Positions 8,401 to 16,482 of a stretch of 64,000 bases of DNA are shown here, in pieces. The notes beneath the pieces are model-generated. The model did no database searches, was not told the origin of the DNA, and worked only from the letters and a program-made list of their open reading frames with translations. The position numbers were made by a program, and so were the translations under genes. This DNA is from Fidelibacterota bacterium (lineage in GTDB: Bacteria; Fidelibacterota; UBA8477; JABMPR01). The DNA is taken from NCBI GenBank assembly GCA_018650795.1, contig JABIFG010000095.1:30028-94027 (forward strand), given 5' to 3'. The stretch's first letter is position 1. Every line of letters starts with the position of its first letter.

Positions 8401-9264
8401 GGCACTAATTGTTAAGCTACTGTCAAGGTTCTTAACATTATTTACGGTAAGTGTATATACTGTCTCATGAACCATTGCAGCTGTAAAACCCAATTCTACT
8501 GTATTCGCTCCGCTAAGAACTGCAGTTGTAGGGGCACCATAGGCGCCTGCGTCATAATTTGCAAGCATCTCTGCTGTCACAGTATCCACAGGGTGAGAAA
8601 AGGTTACATTAATGGTTGAAATATCGAGTGTCTGAACATTTTTCAGGCTAAAATCAGTTGCTGAATGAGTAAACCATACTCTGGGGTCAAAGCCATCTGG
8701 TGCGTTCACAGTTCCAGCGCCTGCACCACCATCATTATCTATTTCCCATTCTGTAGGGTCAAAAACTGGATTGCCAGTTGTTACAGTTGAAACTCTTTGG
8801 GCCCGACCATCTTCAAATTCATGATCTGTACCTGAACCATCTTCACCAGGCCGTCCATAAAAATCGACAACTTCCCAGGCTGGGTTCAGTAAAAGAATGT
8901 TATCGTCACCGTTGCTATCTGCGGGTCCAGCGTTTACATCACTTTGATCTGCAGCCATTCCATAGATTTCCAGGAAAGGACCTGCGTTGTTACAGACAAT
9001 GAAAAAGCCACCTGCAGGAATCACACCGCGCAGTGGAATTCTTGATGTCGTGGTCATGGTGGTATTTCCATTTGTGTATCTACCCAGTGACCAACCGTCG
9101 CTCAAATTGACGGCTTCGGTGCCATTATTGAATAGCTCAACAAATCGTGCAGTCGACTCATTATTTGGATCTGCAAGCTCTGTGATAAAAATATCACCCA
9201 TTGCGATGCTCGTCAGGGCAAACATCAATACTGAAGAACATAGTCCTCGTAGCAGTGTTTTCAC
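5404..9264 (-). CDS. Secreted lamin-tail/Ig-repeat surface protein with T9SS sorting domain
   Basis: A 1286-residue exported protein. It has a signal peptide (residues 1-23, ending MAMG-like before DIFITEL), five lamin-tail domains (about 24-195, 302-470, 480-640, 745-910 and 921-1085), three SbsA/Big5-type Ig-like domains (about 205-297, 649-740 and 1092-1185), and a C-terminal sorting domain (1197-1286) with QNFPNPFNPTTTIRY and ending KMMYLK. The block Ig-LTD-LTD occurs twice in tandem, about 440 residues each (205-645 and 649-1088), sharing phrases such as SYFYGGTPG and YGEGEE. The start is GTG with a full AAGGAGG 5 nt upstream. Lamin-tail domains in bacterial exoproteins are thought to mediate adhesion or to scaffold enzymes. 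No catalytic domain is visible, so a structural or adhesive role is likely. Confidence 0.85.
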   Translation of the reverse strand: MKTLLRGLCSSVLMFALTSIAMGDIFITELADPNNESTARFVELFNNGTEAVNLSDGWSLGRYTNGNTTMTTTSRIPLRGVIPAGGFFIVCNNAGPFLEIYGMAADQSDVNAGPADSNGDDNILLLNPAWEVVDFYGRPGEDGSGTDHEFEDGRAQRVSTVTTGNPVFDPTEWEIDNDGGAGAGTVNAPDGFDPRVWFTHSATDFSLKNVQTLDISTINVTFSHPVDTVTAEMLANYDAGAYGAPTTAVLSGANTVELGFTAAMVHETVYTLTVNNVKNLDSSLTISANSTIDYSYYDYTGKIVLTEFVYNGEGSDNEWFEIYNASAETIDITGWMFRDEPTSHEPIIAGVTSDNVLAPGDYFTVYAYGEGEENGWPIQFTPDLNAAINYADTSRFHLWNLNNSNDIIYMWDKAGNLVDSIAYDQSIEGTVPVEAYRGMGQTVEVINPALSNDDPTNWQASYFYGGTPGIENITVAPVYPGVVISEVMYHSSLVDSAQVEWIEILNTETDTVDISGWFTLDDNPLHERIPFPEGTKIGPGEYLTIMNNVSSDTFTVPFTADFDFRASDVDFSDSQDNPLLFDADSNLVSYMYYDDGGAGEMFEHAAGADGLGYSLELIDPLLSNHDPLNWKASGGIGGTPGDEPLDEFPPTLVSAYALGDSIITVVFSESIDSTSAVVMANYSVNNAIGTPTAVVWSDYKVELSVAYLTHATDYEVTVSNVADVSGNIIAAGSVVSFTYQTYVDKIVINEFQYNSEYYDNEFIELFNASADTIDILGWSLRDEPESHALMVIPDSIDTVIPPGEYFTIYVYGEGEEKGWPLHFTPNLQAAIDYTDTTRNHIWNLNNGGGDMIYLWDDLGNLTDFVDYDVTTFPAPARWGTGCSVELIDPSMDRNDAESWQPSYFYGGTPGAANVTVAPDYPRVLVNEIMYNALGADTLEYEFVELYNADDVSVDISGWYIMDDNPTHGRAGVPAGTILEPGDYYVLLSYAGSPSALPDDFESDLDITDAAIGFSDSKDNCILFNADDIMMSFMHYDDGTAESTDDFVHAPEADGTGPSLALADNSGLNWTILSWIPSLEEGGTPGWENFDVTGPTIVSAVATSDTSVMLTFSEIVHPATGERLANYSFNNGIGEPLDAEADGATVLLVTTPLTVDLEYTITMSNIWDMLGNAIEANSTVSFVSTFVGIHDGVLPTVYALDQNFPNPFNPTTTIRYALPEVADVRLQIFDITGRQVNVLVNSTQQAGWYDLHWTGQDARGYNLAAGMYFARIQAGEYTEVIKMMYLK

Positions 9265-9445
9265 GTTTTCCTCCTTTAGGATATTTTGCTTTCAATCAGG
9301 CTGCGGGCAGACCAAACATCTGTTCACATCCTGAAAGACAAATCATTTTCCCACAATTATGTGTGACATACGGCATATTTAATGTTCTTTGCACACATTG
9401 TCAATATATCAATTCATGAATATTTATTCATATAATGATTGCTAT

Positions 9446-11209
9446 TTATGCTAAAACCATTTTTTCCGTTTGGCCTGGCACCTTGACCTGATGCCGATAT
9501 CCTTGTCTGGCCATAGTATCGAGCAAGGTTTTTTCCTGGATCCTTGCTTGTTCTGGCGTCCAACCCAGCAAGGATGATACCAGCTCAATAACAGGAGGAT
9601 TGACAGAGCCAATACTCCCATCCTCGTGAGAGCCCAGATCAGTCCGTCTGAAAAAGATATCTGTCAGAGATTGCGCGTGTTCCCATTCAACGGCGTAGGC
9701 TATCTCTGCGAATATTTCTGGACGTTTGGGGTGGATTAAATGCGTCAGATCTCGGCGCTTGCCAATATTCATGAGCACATTCAGAGCTCGTGATCCGTAG
9801 AAATCAATTAAATGAGCGATAGTTGCATCGGTGATTTTGTGGGTCGCTTGAAGATCCTTGATCTGGTTTCGGATTTCAGTCGTCATCCGTGCCCCAGGTA
9901 ATTTATAGCTTCTTGTGGAACACTTTGCTCTCACATTGAGGTGCTTGCAGATAAGGTCGCCCGTTTCCTCTGCCAGGCTTCTGTAGGTAGTCAGCTTCCC
10001 ACCAATGATTGAATATACACCTGTAGTACCCGTGACTTTCTGATGATCGAGGATGATGTGTTTACGGGTTACGCTGCGTTCCTTTTTGCCGGGCTCATAG
10101 AATAGGGGGCGAATTCCAGAATAAGTATAAACAACATCTTCTTCAGAGAATGATTTTCCTGGAATGAGGAAATTCAGTTCATCCAATAGATATTTTATCT
10201 CATCATCGCCAGCATGGACATTGTCCATATCACCATCATAAAATATGTCCGTGGTACCAACCAGATAGTAATCCCGCCAGGGTATAATGAAGTAGGGGCG
10301 AAAGTCTTGTCTGGCTTCAACATATATGGCGTCAGTTGGACCGCCTTCGAATTTTTTAATCAGGAGGTGACTACCCTTTGTACCCCCCATTTTACGTCCA
10401 ACAGCTTCACCCAATGATACATTCACCAGATCCACGAAGGGTCCACCTGCATTGATAACTTTTTGAGCCTGAATCTGGAAATTATCACCAGTAAGCACAT
10501 CTTTGACTTCCAGCAAATGAGGGCGATTACTCGTACCCGTATCCAAATCCACGACTTCACTATAATTCAATACCTGTGCCCCGGCTTCCCCGGCACCCTC
10601 AATCAACTCTGCAGCTAGCCTTTCAGGAAAGGGAACCTGGCAATCGTAGTATGATAATACGGCAGACAAGCCATCAGGATTGATGGCAGGATCGATCTTC
10701 CCCTTGTTACGATTCTTTTTGCTATTGCGCATAAACTTGTGATTCGGAAGAGATTTGTCGAATGATAGAATGTCATACAGAGTCAAACCTGCATGTACCA
10801 TCCAAGCTGGGCGTTTGCTGTGCTTAAAGACTGGAACATTCAGGTTTAGCGGGTGCACCAAATGAGAAGCATTTGATAACAGGCGCTCACGTTCAGCCAT
10901 GGACTCACGCACAAGCGATAGCTCGAAATACTCCAGATACCGCAATCCTCCATGAATGAGCTTGGTGGAGGCGCTGGTTGCATACCAGCCAAAGTCTTTC
11001 TTTTCAAGCAGAATGGTCTTTACACCCCGTAATGCCAGATCAAGTGCAATTCCTGCTCCATTGATACCGCCACCAATAATGGCTACATCAAAAACCTGAT
11101 CTTCTATATGTCCTATTCGAGATTTATTGGGCTTGATGATTTTATTCCCCTCCCTTGGAGTATCTTCTACTGCTTTTTGGTTCTGGTCGTATTTGCTTGA
11201 ATCTTGCAT
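9446..11209 (-). CDS. glpD: GlpD-family FAD-dependent glycerol-3-phosphate (polyol-phosphate) dehydrogenase
   Basis: A 587-residue flavoprotein that oxidises glycerol 3-phosphate to dihydroxyacetone phosphate, passing electrons to quinone at the inner membrane. The FAD motif VAIIGGGINGAGIALDLA is at about residues 43-60, after a hydrophilic 38-residue N-terminal extension. The family segments STKLIHGGLRYLE (about 81-93) and IIGGKLTTYRSLAEE (about 400-414) are intact, as is the C-terminal helical domain. No Shine-Dalgarno is seen before the ATG; the leader is AT-rich. EryB, the erythritol-phosphate dehydrogenase, is a close relative, so with a SorC regulator and RpiB-like isomerase nearby another polyol phosphate is possible. 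It is separated from the 5228-153 operon by the lamin-tail gene. Confidence 0.88.
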   Translation of the reverse strand: MQDSSKYDQNQKAVEDTPREGNKIIKPNKSRIGHIEDQVFDVAIIGGGINGAGIALDLALRGVKTILLEKKDFGWYATSASTKLIHGGLRYLEYFELSLVRESMAERERLLSNASHLVHPLNLNVPVFKHSKRPAWMVHAGLTLYDILSFDKSLPNHKFMRNSKKNRNKGKIDPAINPDGLSAVLSYYDCQVPFPERLAAELIEGAGEAGAQVLNYSEVVDLDTGTSNRPHLLEVKDVLTGDNFQIQAQKVINAGGPFVDLVNVSLGEAVGRKMGGTKGSHLLIKKFEGGPTDAIYVEARQDFRPYFIIPWRDYYLVGTTDIFYDGDMDNVHAGDDEIKYLLDELNFLIPGKSFSEEDVVYTYSGIRPLFYEPGKKERSVTRKHIILDHQKVTGTTGVYSIIGGKLTTYRSLAEETGDLICKHLNVRAKCSTRSYKLPGARMTTEIRNQIKDLQATHKITDATIAHLIDFYGSRALNVLMNIGKRRDLTHLIHPKRPEIFAEIAYAVEWEHAQSLTDIFFRRTDLGSHEDGSIGSVNPPVIELVSSLLGWTPEQARIQEKTLLDTMARQGYRHQVKVPGQTEKMVLA

Positions 11210-11238
11210 AATTATTCACTATTATTTATTCGCGTTTA

Positions 11239-11250
11239 TTTTCGCGAAAA
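11239..11250. promoter_or_regulatory. Perfect palindrome upstream of glpD
   Basis: TTTTCGCGAAAA is a 12-bp perfect palindrome 30-41 bp before the glpD start, in the divergent region shared with the GDSL gene. A CGCG direct repeat (TTCGCG) precedes it. TTTTCG elements occur in DeoR/GlpR-type operators, so a glp repressor site is possible; this is inference from pattern only. Confidence 0.35.
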
Positions 11251-11343
11251 GTTTGCCGAAAGTCAAGTGCTATGTCGGATGAAATTTTGAGACGGATTTA
11301 AAATGACTCAAAGCACGAAATTATTATGAAGGAGAAAATCTCC

Positions 11344-12009
11344 ATGCGCCTACTAAGCCTACTCATTCTTGGCTTCCTGATCATCCCTCCTGGATTTTCC
11401 CAGGAAGCCGCAGTACCCACATCCGTTTATTATGAACGGAAATCTGACCTTTTTCGCTTTTTACCCAATGGACCGGATGAGATTATCCTGCTGGGCAACA
11501 GTATTACAGATGGCGGCAACTGGTTTGAGCTATTGCGCGATCCCCGTATCAAAAATCGCGGTATTAGTGCTGATGTGACCCGCGGAATCCTGAATAGAGC
11601 CGATGAAGTTCTGGAATCAAAGCCCCTGAAAATCTTTTTGCTCATTGGCATTAATGATCTGGCCAAAGGGGCATCACAGGAGAACATCCTGGACAATATT
11701 GGGACCTTTGTTAAACGGGTTAAGTCTGAATCTCCCCGGACACAGACCTATATCCAAAGCATCTTACCCGTCAATCCTGATTACACATCCTATCCCAAAC
11801 ATGTTTCTAAAGGTGAGGCGATAGTTGAGCTAAATAAGAAAATTGCACTGCTGTGTCAGGATATGGATGTGGAGTATCTCAATCTGTATCCATATTTCAT
11901 TACTCAGGATGGAGTACTCAACCCGGAATACACCAACGATGGCCTCCATCTTTCTGGTAGTGGGTATATCGTGTGGAGCGAAATTTTAAAGCCTTACTTA
12001 AAAGACTAA
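11344..12009 (+). CDS. Secreted SGNH/GDSL-type esterase
   Basis: A 221-residue exported hydrolase. A signal peptide (about residues 1-20, ending GFSQEA) is followed by the SGNH blocks: block I LLGNSITDG with the nucleophile serine (about residue 48), block II glycine in NRGISAD, block III asparagine in GINDL, and block V DGLHLSGSGY with the catalytic Asp-His pair near the C-terminus. Such enzymes deacylate carbohydrates, peptidoglycan or lipids; the form with a large G-D/E-S/N motif often acts on sugar esters. An in-frame ATG lies 18 nt upstream, but AAGGAG sits 9 nt before the chosen ATG. It is divergent from glpD and stands alone. Confidence 0.82.
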   Translation: MRLLSLLILGFLIIPPGFSQEAAVPTSVYYERKSDLFRFLPNGPDEIILLGNSITDGGNWFELLRDPRIKNRGISADVTRGILNRADEVLESKPLKIFLLIGINDLAKGASQENILDNIGTFVKRVKSESPRTQTYIQSILPVNPDYTSYPKHVSKGEAIVELNKKIALLCQDMDVEYLNLYPYFITQDGVLNPEYTNDGLHLSGSGYIVWSEILKPYLKD

Positions 12010-12355
12010 TTTCGCAGATCAGGTCGCTAGCTGCAGTGAGAAGTGCATGTTGCAGTTTTTAGCCATCCCGAGTCAATTTAGTCGGCGGATATTGTTTTCA
12101 GACATAGCCCATACAGCCTCAAGCACACAGCCCTTGACTAATTAGCCCAATAGGCTACATTCTATTATTCACTGTGGTGACATGATCTATTCATCTTAGG
12201 TGGTCAGGAGAAACCCCCAGCGCTAAGAAGAACCGGGGTAATAATTTGAGTATCAAAAACTTACAAATTTTTCAAAAATTGTTTATTCAGGCGCATCAGG
12301 AAATGTTCGTCAAAGAGTTGACTGTATCAACATTGCTAGCCATGCGAGGATATAA
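12010..12355. other. Intergenic region, 346 bp, no gene seen
   Basis: No open frame with a ribosome site, RNA gene or clear hairpin was found. The last stretch before 12356 is AT-rich and presumably holds the promoter of the following lipoprotein gene. Confidence 0.5.
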
Positions 12356-12781
12356 ATGATTAGAAAATGTATACTTCTTTTGCAGATAATCATGATTGTT
12401 AGCCTGAACGCATGCCTGCTTTCCAAAACACTCATGCTGGACAATGCTCCACCAAATACTATATGGGATCCAGACTTTGAGACTGGTTTAATTTTTGAAT
12501 CAAGCAAACCAAAGAGTATTTTAATAGTACATGGTCCTCAAGTCACTATTCGTGAATTTCTAACCAGAACGATCGTTTATGATGAAGAGGTGAATTGGCA
12601 TACCAACACTTCAATTGCTTTAGACCCGGGTAAGTATATAGTAGATTTCCATGTGAAATATTTTGGTAGTCACATCTGGAAATATAAGGGGTTTTTTATG
12701 GTTGATGAAAATGCGCCAACGCACTTGATTTTAAAGACTCCAAGATTTGTCACGGCTCAACCTAAAGTTGTTTTTAGGTAG
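12356..12781 (+). CDS. Small lipoprotein of unknown function
   Basis: I do not recognise this 141-residue protein. It has a type II signal peptide with lipobox SLNAC (Cys20), then a globular domain containing a stretch of alternating hydrophobic residues (about 46-110) compatible with a beta-sandwich such as a PEGA or carboxypeptidase-regulatory-like fold. It includes SIALDPGKYIVDFHVKYFG, a pattern seen in lipoprotein beta-domains. It is followed after 108 bp by another lipoprotein-like gene on the same strand. Function unknown; being a real gene is supported by the clean lipobox. Confidence 0.6.
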   Translation: MIRKCILLLQIIMIVSLNACLLSKTLMLDNAPPNTIWDPDFETGLIFESSKPKSILIVHGPQVTIREFLTRTIVYDEEVNWHTNTSIALDPGKYIVDFHVKYFGSHIWKYKGFFMVDENAPTHLILKTPRFVTAQPKVVFR

Positions 12782-12889
12782 ATACCATTGATAGCAAATA
12801 TGGACTTTGAGCCCATCTACGCTCATCCTGAACTATGATGAACCTAAAGCAGTATACTGGCTAAAATTTTCGAAGAGGGGGTGGACAGA

Positions 12890-13786
12890 ATGAATAGATT
12901 CTTAAGGGCAACAATCATTCGCACAGCAAATCCTAGGTGTCGAGAGGTTGGGTCAAAATGTAGAAGTTCGTATACCCGTGAAATGATGAGATTAGCTATT
13001 GGGATCCTTCTGCTGTCTTCATTCCTTGCATGTACGTACCAGGCCCCAATTACCGTACCCCTTCATTCTTCTCGGCTGGATCCACCTGAACTGTCCAGTA
13101 AGCCTCAGGAGGTTTCCGTCGGATTTAGCGTAAGATTTCCGAATGAGATTGTCATCATCCCTGATGGCATTGCTGATCCGCCAATATTAAACAATCCAAA
13201 ATTGGGTAGTAGAAAACCACCGCTATATATTTCGCCTCATTTGGGGGTGAGTGTTATTAAGCGTCTTGAACTATCATATGATATTTATAGCGGGTTACTT
13301 TTGCGAACTCAGTTATTCGGTAAAAGACGTGAAGAAGCAACTGTTGGAAACAAAAGTATTGCTCTGTCACTTGGGTACAACTTTACTTCTAATTCTCATG
13401 AGCTCACCAAGTCAGATAGACCTAATTCAGATCAACTATTAGCTGAATATGATTGGCGGTTGAACTCCACTCGGTCGAATCTCCTGTTCGGTTATCGATT
13501 CCATAGAAGTGTTCTGTATTATTGTGGTGTGTACTATGAATCATATTCCTTGAGGGGTCAATTAGATCAGTATGCTTTTCCAAATATAATCGAAAGTGAT
13601 CAGAAGTATTCGCTCAATAGTCAAGGGTATGAGCAAGGATTCGGAATGGGGGTTGAATTTCTATTTGACGCTAAAGTTGCCGAACAATCAATTATTTACA
13701 CACTTCAGGTTTCTGAGATTTCATGGGGTACCCTATCAACTGATACTGTTCTGAGTCATAGCCTAATTGTTAAGTATTACTTTTAA
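12890..13786 (+). CDS. Putative lipoprotein / outer-membrane barrel-like protein of unknown function
   Basis: Up to 298 residues. The ATG at 12890 has a strong AGAGGGGG 8 nt upstream, but the export signal lies downstream: MMRLAIGILLLSSFLAC, which starts at 12983 or 12986, ends in a lipobox (FLAC). Either the protein has an unusually long n-region or translation starts at 12983, where no ribosome site is evident. After the cysteine, about 250 residues show alternating beta-strand patterns with many Tyr and Ser (for example LLFGYRFHRSVLYYCGVYYE), ending LIVKYYF. The terminal aromatic residue fits an outer-membrane beta-barrel. No named family recognised. Confidence 0.55.
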   Translation: MNRFLRATIIRTANPRCREVGSKCRSSYTREMMRLAIGILLLSSFLACTYQAPITVPLHSSRLDPPELSSKPQEVSVGFSVRFPNEIVIIPDGIADPPILNNPKLGSRKPPLYISPHLGVSVIKRLELSYDIYSGLLLRTQLFGKRREEATVGNKSIALSLGYNFTSNSHELTKSDRPNSDQLLAEYDWRLNSTRSNLLFGYRFHRSVLYYCGVYYESYSLRGQLDQYAFPNIIESDQKYSLNSQGYEQGFGMGVEFLFDAKVAEQSIIYTLQVSEISWGTLSTDTVLSHSLIVKYYF

Positions 13787-13813
13787 GGTTGCTGGAATTT
13801 ATACTTGAAAACT

Positions 13814-13868
13814 AAAGCAGTTTTTACCCCACGGCTAAAACTTGTGGGGAGGCTCGGAACGCTGCTTT
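13814..13868. other. Nested hairpin between convergent genes
   Basis: An inner stem CCCCAC/GTGGGG (13827-13832 with 13844-13849, loop 11 nt) sits inside an outer stem AAAGCAG/CTGCTTT (13814-13820 with 13862-13868). It lies 28 bp past the stop of the 12890 gene and 93 bp beyond the end of the ORP-like cluster. It may act as a transcription stop for either side, but no U-tract follows. Confidence 0.4.
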
Positions 13869-13960
13869 CCCAATTTTGATTCGCTATAACTTTTGAGAAT
13901 ACACACACTTACATGAATGGCTCGAGGTCTGGGACCTAGTCGTTTCAAAACTGCTGAATT

Positions 13961-14296
13961 CTACCCAGTGATCTTATCACTTTTATAGGCCTCTAGAGCT
14001 TCCTTTATTTTCATATCACCTGCACCAGTTATAATTTTGATCTCACTGGTACTCATAACTTCAGCCGCATTCTTTCCAGGACCATTTCCAGTAATCAAAA
14101 TATCAGGATTGAGATCAATTATTTTCTGTACTGTTAAAGGACCAGCACCGTGAGCTTGCTGGGTTATCTCAGAATTTGAGTATGCGGATAATTCATTTTT
14201 TTTATCATCATAAATCAGGATAAATTCAGTCCGACCCAGACGTGGGTCGATCTCTGAATCCCAGGATTCCCCTTTAGCTGTAAATGCATATTTCAT
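13961..14296 (-). CDS. NifX/NifB-domain (dinitrogenase iron-molybdenum cofactor family) protein, ORP-like
   Basis: An 111-residue single-domain protein of the NifX/NafY/NifB C-terminal family, which binds metal-sulfur clusters or their precursors. The entry motif is DPRLGRTEFILIYD (residues 18-31), and the glycine-rich turns DILITGNGPGKNA and KIITGAGDM end the fold. The start at 14296 is chosen because GAGGG lies 9 nt upstream and the ATG overlaps the preceding stop as ATGA; a start 9 nt earlier would sit right on the GAGGG. It is the last gene of the cluster. In Desulfovibrio the homologous orange protein carries a molybdenum-copper-sulfide cluster and works with MinD-type ATPases encoded beside it. 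Confidence 0.85.
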   Translation of the reverse strand: MKYAFTAKGESWDSEIDPRLGRTEFILIYDDKKNELSAYSNSEITQQAHGAGPLTVQKIIDLNPDILITGNGPGKNAAEVMSTSEIKIITGAGDMKIKEALEAYKSDKITG

Positions 14297-15186
14297 TTCA
14301 AACATCCCTCAGTTTCTGCGAATTGCTTTATTTTTTCCCAGCTTTTAATCAAAACCTGACTTGCTGGACCTTTATCATATTCTACCAATGTTTTTCCTTC
14401 CAACATGGCAGCTGTAAATGTTTCATCATAGGGAATGCTGGCGATATGCTCAATACCAGCATCTGCCATAAATGTGATGAGCTCATCAAGCATTTGGGAA
14501 TTGAGATCACATTTATTGATGATGCAACCACTCCTGATGGAAAACCCCTTCACCAGTTCAGTTACCCGTTTTAGATCATGAATTCCGGAGACGCTGGGTT
14601 CTGTAACAAACACCACATAATCTGCTCCGCTGAGTGCAGAATTCACCGCACAACCAATTCCGGGAGATCCATCAATGAGAATGATCTCCTTCCCCTCTTT
14701 TTTTGCATGACGACGTGCCTCATTCTTTACCTGGGCCACCAGACGACCAGAGTTCTCAGCTCCAACTCCCAACTTCGCGTGCACCATGGTACTTCCCACC
14801 TTCGAGCTTGAAGTGTACCACTCACCAACCTTTTGCGTTTCCATCTGAATGGCATTGGTTGGACAAACGCGCTGGCAATATCCACACCCCTCACAGTTCA
14901 TTGCTTCAATGCGAAATGTTCCGTTTTCTGACTGTATTCCGTCAAATTGGCAAACCGATAGGCAGGCCCCGCAATTGATACATTTATCCTGATCAAGGAT
15001 GGCCAACTCGCCGCTGTAGTAGTCCTCAGACCTCTGGTAGTCAGGCCCCAGCAACATATGCAGATCTGCTGCATCAACATCACAGTCCGCGATCACCAGA
15101 TCAGACTTCCCCAAATATGAGAATGAGCCCATGACAGAAGTCTTTCCTGTTCCGCCCTTTCCAGATATTACAACTATCTCTTTCAT
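14293..15186 (-). CDS. MinD-superfamily P-loop ATPase with inserted ferredoxin domain (first)
   Basis: A 297-residue cytosolic ATPase. The deviant Walker A is SGKGGTGKT (residues 8-16). A 2[4Fe-4S] ferredoxin insert with CINCGACLSVC and CEGCGYCQRVCP lies at about residues 69-110. The switch region IDGSPGIGC (about residues 172-180) and the NKCD base motif (about 224-227) are intact. Proteins of this type occur in anaerobes beside NifX-like genes and form part of the orange-protein complex of Desulfovibrio, or serve in iron-sulfur or metal-cluster handling. It overlaps both neighbours by 4 bp and is paralogous to the next gene upstream; the pair probably forms a heterodimer (inference). Confidence 0.88.
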   Translation of the reverse strand: MKEIVVISGKGGTGKTSVMGSFSYLGKSDLVIADCDVDAADLHMLLGPDYQRSEDYYSGELAILDQDKCINCGACLSVCQFDGIQSENGTFRIEAMNCEGCGYCQRVCPTNAIQMETQKVGEWYTSSSKVGSTMVHAKLGVGAENSGRLVAQVKNEARRHAKKEGKEIILIDGSPGIGCAVNSALSGADYVVFVTEPSVSGIHDLKRVTELVKGFSIRSGCIINKCDLNSQMLDELITFMADAGIEHIASIPYDETFTAAMLEGKTLVEYDKGPASQVLIKSWEKIKQFAETEGCLK

Positions 15187-16046
15187 ACTGGATCAACCAC
15201 GGTGCTCAGTTCAAGAGACCGCTCCAGGAGCAGGAGTTGCTCCTTGAACTCAGGAATAGTGCTAAAAATTAATTCTCCTGCTGCATAAAGTTCTGCAATT
15301 CGTCTGTCATTCGAAATCCTTGCCAGAACAGGGATAGTTTCCATGTCACAGTAGTCGAGTACATCATTATTTCCCAGCCCATCACGATTTACTACTACTC
15401 CAAAGTCTTTCTTCATTTTACGCATGACCTCAACGGCCAACTTTAAGTCATACAACCCAAAAGGTGTCGGTTCGGTTACCAGGATCACAAAATCTGCATC
15501 TTTAGATGCTTCTATTACAGGACAGGAAGTACCGGGTGGGGAATCATAAATTATTATATAACTTTCATCAAAATGATTATCGATATAGTCTTTTGTTTGA
15601 GAGATTAGCGGGACTGCCTGTTGCTCACCAATTTCCAGACGACTCTCTACAAAAATCAAATTCCCTGCCTGTATTTGATTCAGCATTCCAATTTTTCTTG
15701 GTTTCAGGGGTAGTGCAGATTCTGGACATAGCTCTGAACAGGCTCGACAGCTATGGCACAATTCAGGAAACAACATGATTTGTGTGCCAACTTTTATCAC
15801 TGCATTAAAGTTGCAGATTTCCTGACACTGACCACACAGCGAGCAATCTCCTGTCCATTCTGGAACCTGCTTACAGATTGATTGACTATGGGTTTGATCA
15901 CCCCTGATAAACAGACGAGAATTTGGTTCCTCAACATCCAGATCAACTAAAACAACATCCTGGGTTTCTGATAAATGACTTGAAAGACTGGTGGCCAGCG
16001 TAGTTTTACCAGTGCCCCCCTTTCCGCTGGCTATGGCGATTTTCAT
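15183..16046 (-). CDS. MinD-superfamily P-loop ATPase with inserted ferredoxin domain (second)
   Basis: A 287-residue paralogue of the downstream ATPase with the same layout: Walker A SGKGGTGKTT (residues 7-16), ferredoxin insert CSLCGQCQEIC and CHSCRACSELCP (about residues 70-112), and switch II IYDSPPGTSCPV (about 164-175). The two ATPases overlap by 4 bp, and a 12-bp gap separates this one from the NifX-like gene before it, so the block is one transcript. The paired MinD-ferredoxin ATPases flanked by two NifX-like proteins are the core of orp-type loci. ATP-driven assembly or delivery of a metal-sulfur cluster is the usual proposal; a role in cell-division site placement has also been suggested in Desulfovibrio. 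Confidence 0.88.
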   Translation of the reverse strand: MKIAIASGKGGTGKTTLATSLSSHLSETQDVVLVDLDVEEPNSRLFIRGDQTHSQSICKQVPEWTGDCSLCGQCQEICNFNAVIKVGTQIMLFPELCHSCRACSELCPESALPLKPRKIGMLNQIQAGNLIFVESRLEIGEQQAVPLISQTKDYIDNHFDESYIIIYDSPPGTSCPVIEASKDADFVILVTEPTPFGLYDLKLAVEVMRKMKKDFGVVVNRDGLGNNDVLDYCDMETIPVLARISNDRRIAELYAAGELIFSTIPEFKEQLLLLERSLELSTVVDPV

Positions 16047-16058
16047 GGAAAATCCAAC

Positions 16059-16397
16059 CTACTGATCACACAGATTTGTGCCGCTACTTAGCTGCCCTGA
16101 TATGTAATTATTTACCAGTTCAGGAGGCGTCATGGAGGTGGCACCAATACAAATGCCAATGCCCTGCTGAGCAAACAATTGTTGGGCTTTGACCCCCAGA
16201 CCACCACAGATCACAACATCCACGCTATTGTCTTTCAAAAATTTTGGATAAACACCTGGTTCATGGACAGGCGGTGTCAGAATCTTCTCTTCAACAATAT
16301 TGTCATTCTCAGTTACAACTATTGAAAATTTCTCACAACGACCAAAATGTTCACATACAATACCATCCTCGGTTGGGATGGCAAACAACTTCTTCAT
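16059..16397 (-). CDS. NifX/NifB-domain metal-cluster protein, ORP-like (second)
   Basis: A 112-residue single NifX-type domain. The entry motif CEHFGRCEKFSIV (residues 15-27) carries two cysteines and the histidine typical of cluster-binding members. The glycine-rich turn VVICGGLGVKA (about 60-70) and GICIGA follow, and the C-terminus ends in a cysteine (NLCDQ). RBS GGAG is 7 nt before the ATG. It differs from the other NifX-like protein of the cluster, which lacks these cysteines, so the two may be a cluster-binding form and a partner form. It heads the tightly packed NifX-MinD-MinD-NifX block. Confidence 0.86.
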   Translation of the reverse strand: MKKLFAIPTEDGIVCEHFGRCEKFSIVVTENDNIVEEKILTPPVHEPGVYPKFLKDNSVDVVICGGLGVKAQQLFAQQGIGICIGATSMTPPELVNNYISGQLSSGTNLCDQ

Positions 16398-16482
16398 ATA
16401 CTGGCTCCTTTCAGGACCTTTATGTTCTCACGACTTTGAGCAACCCCCTGACCCTCAAAACAGGTCAGTAGGAATTGTCTTT

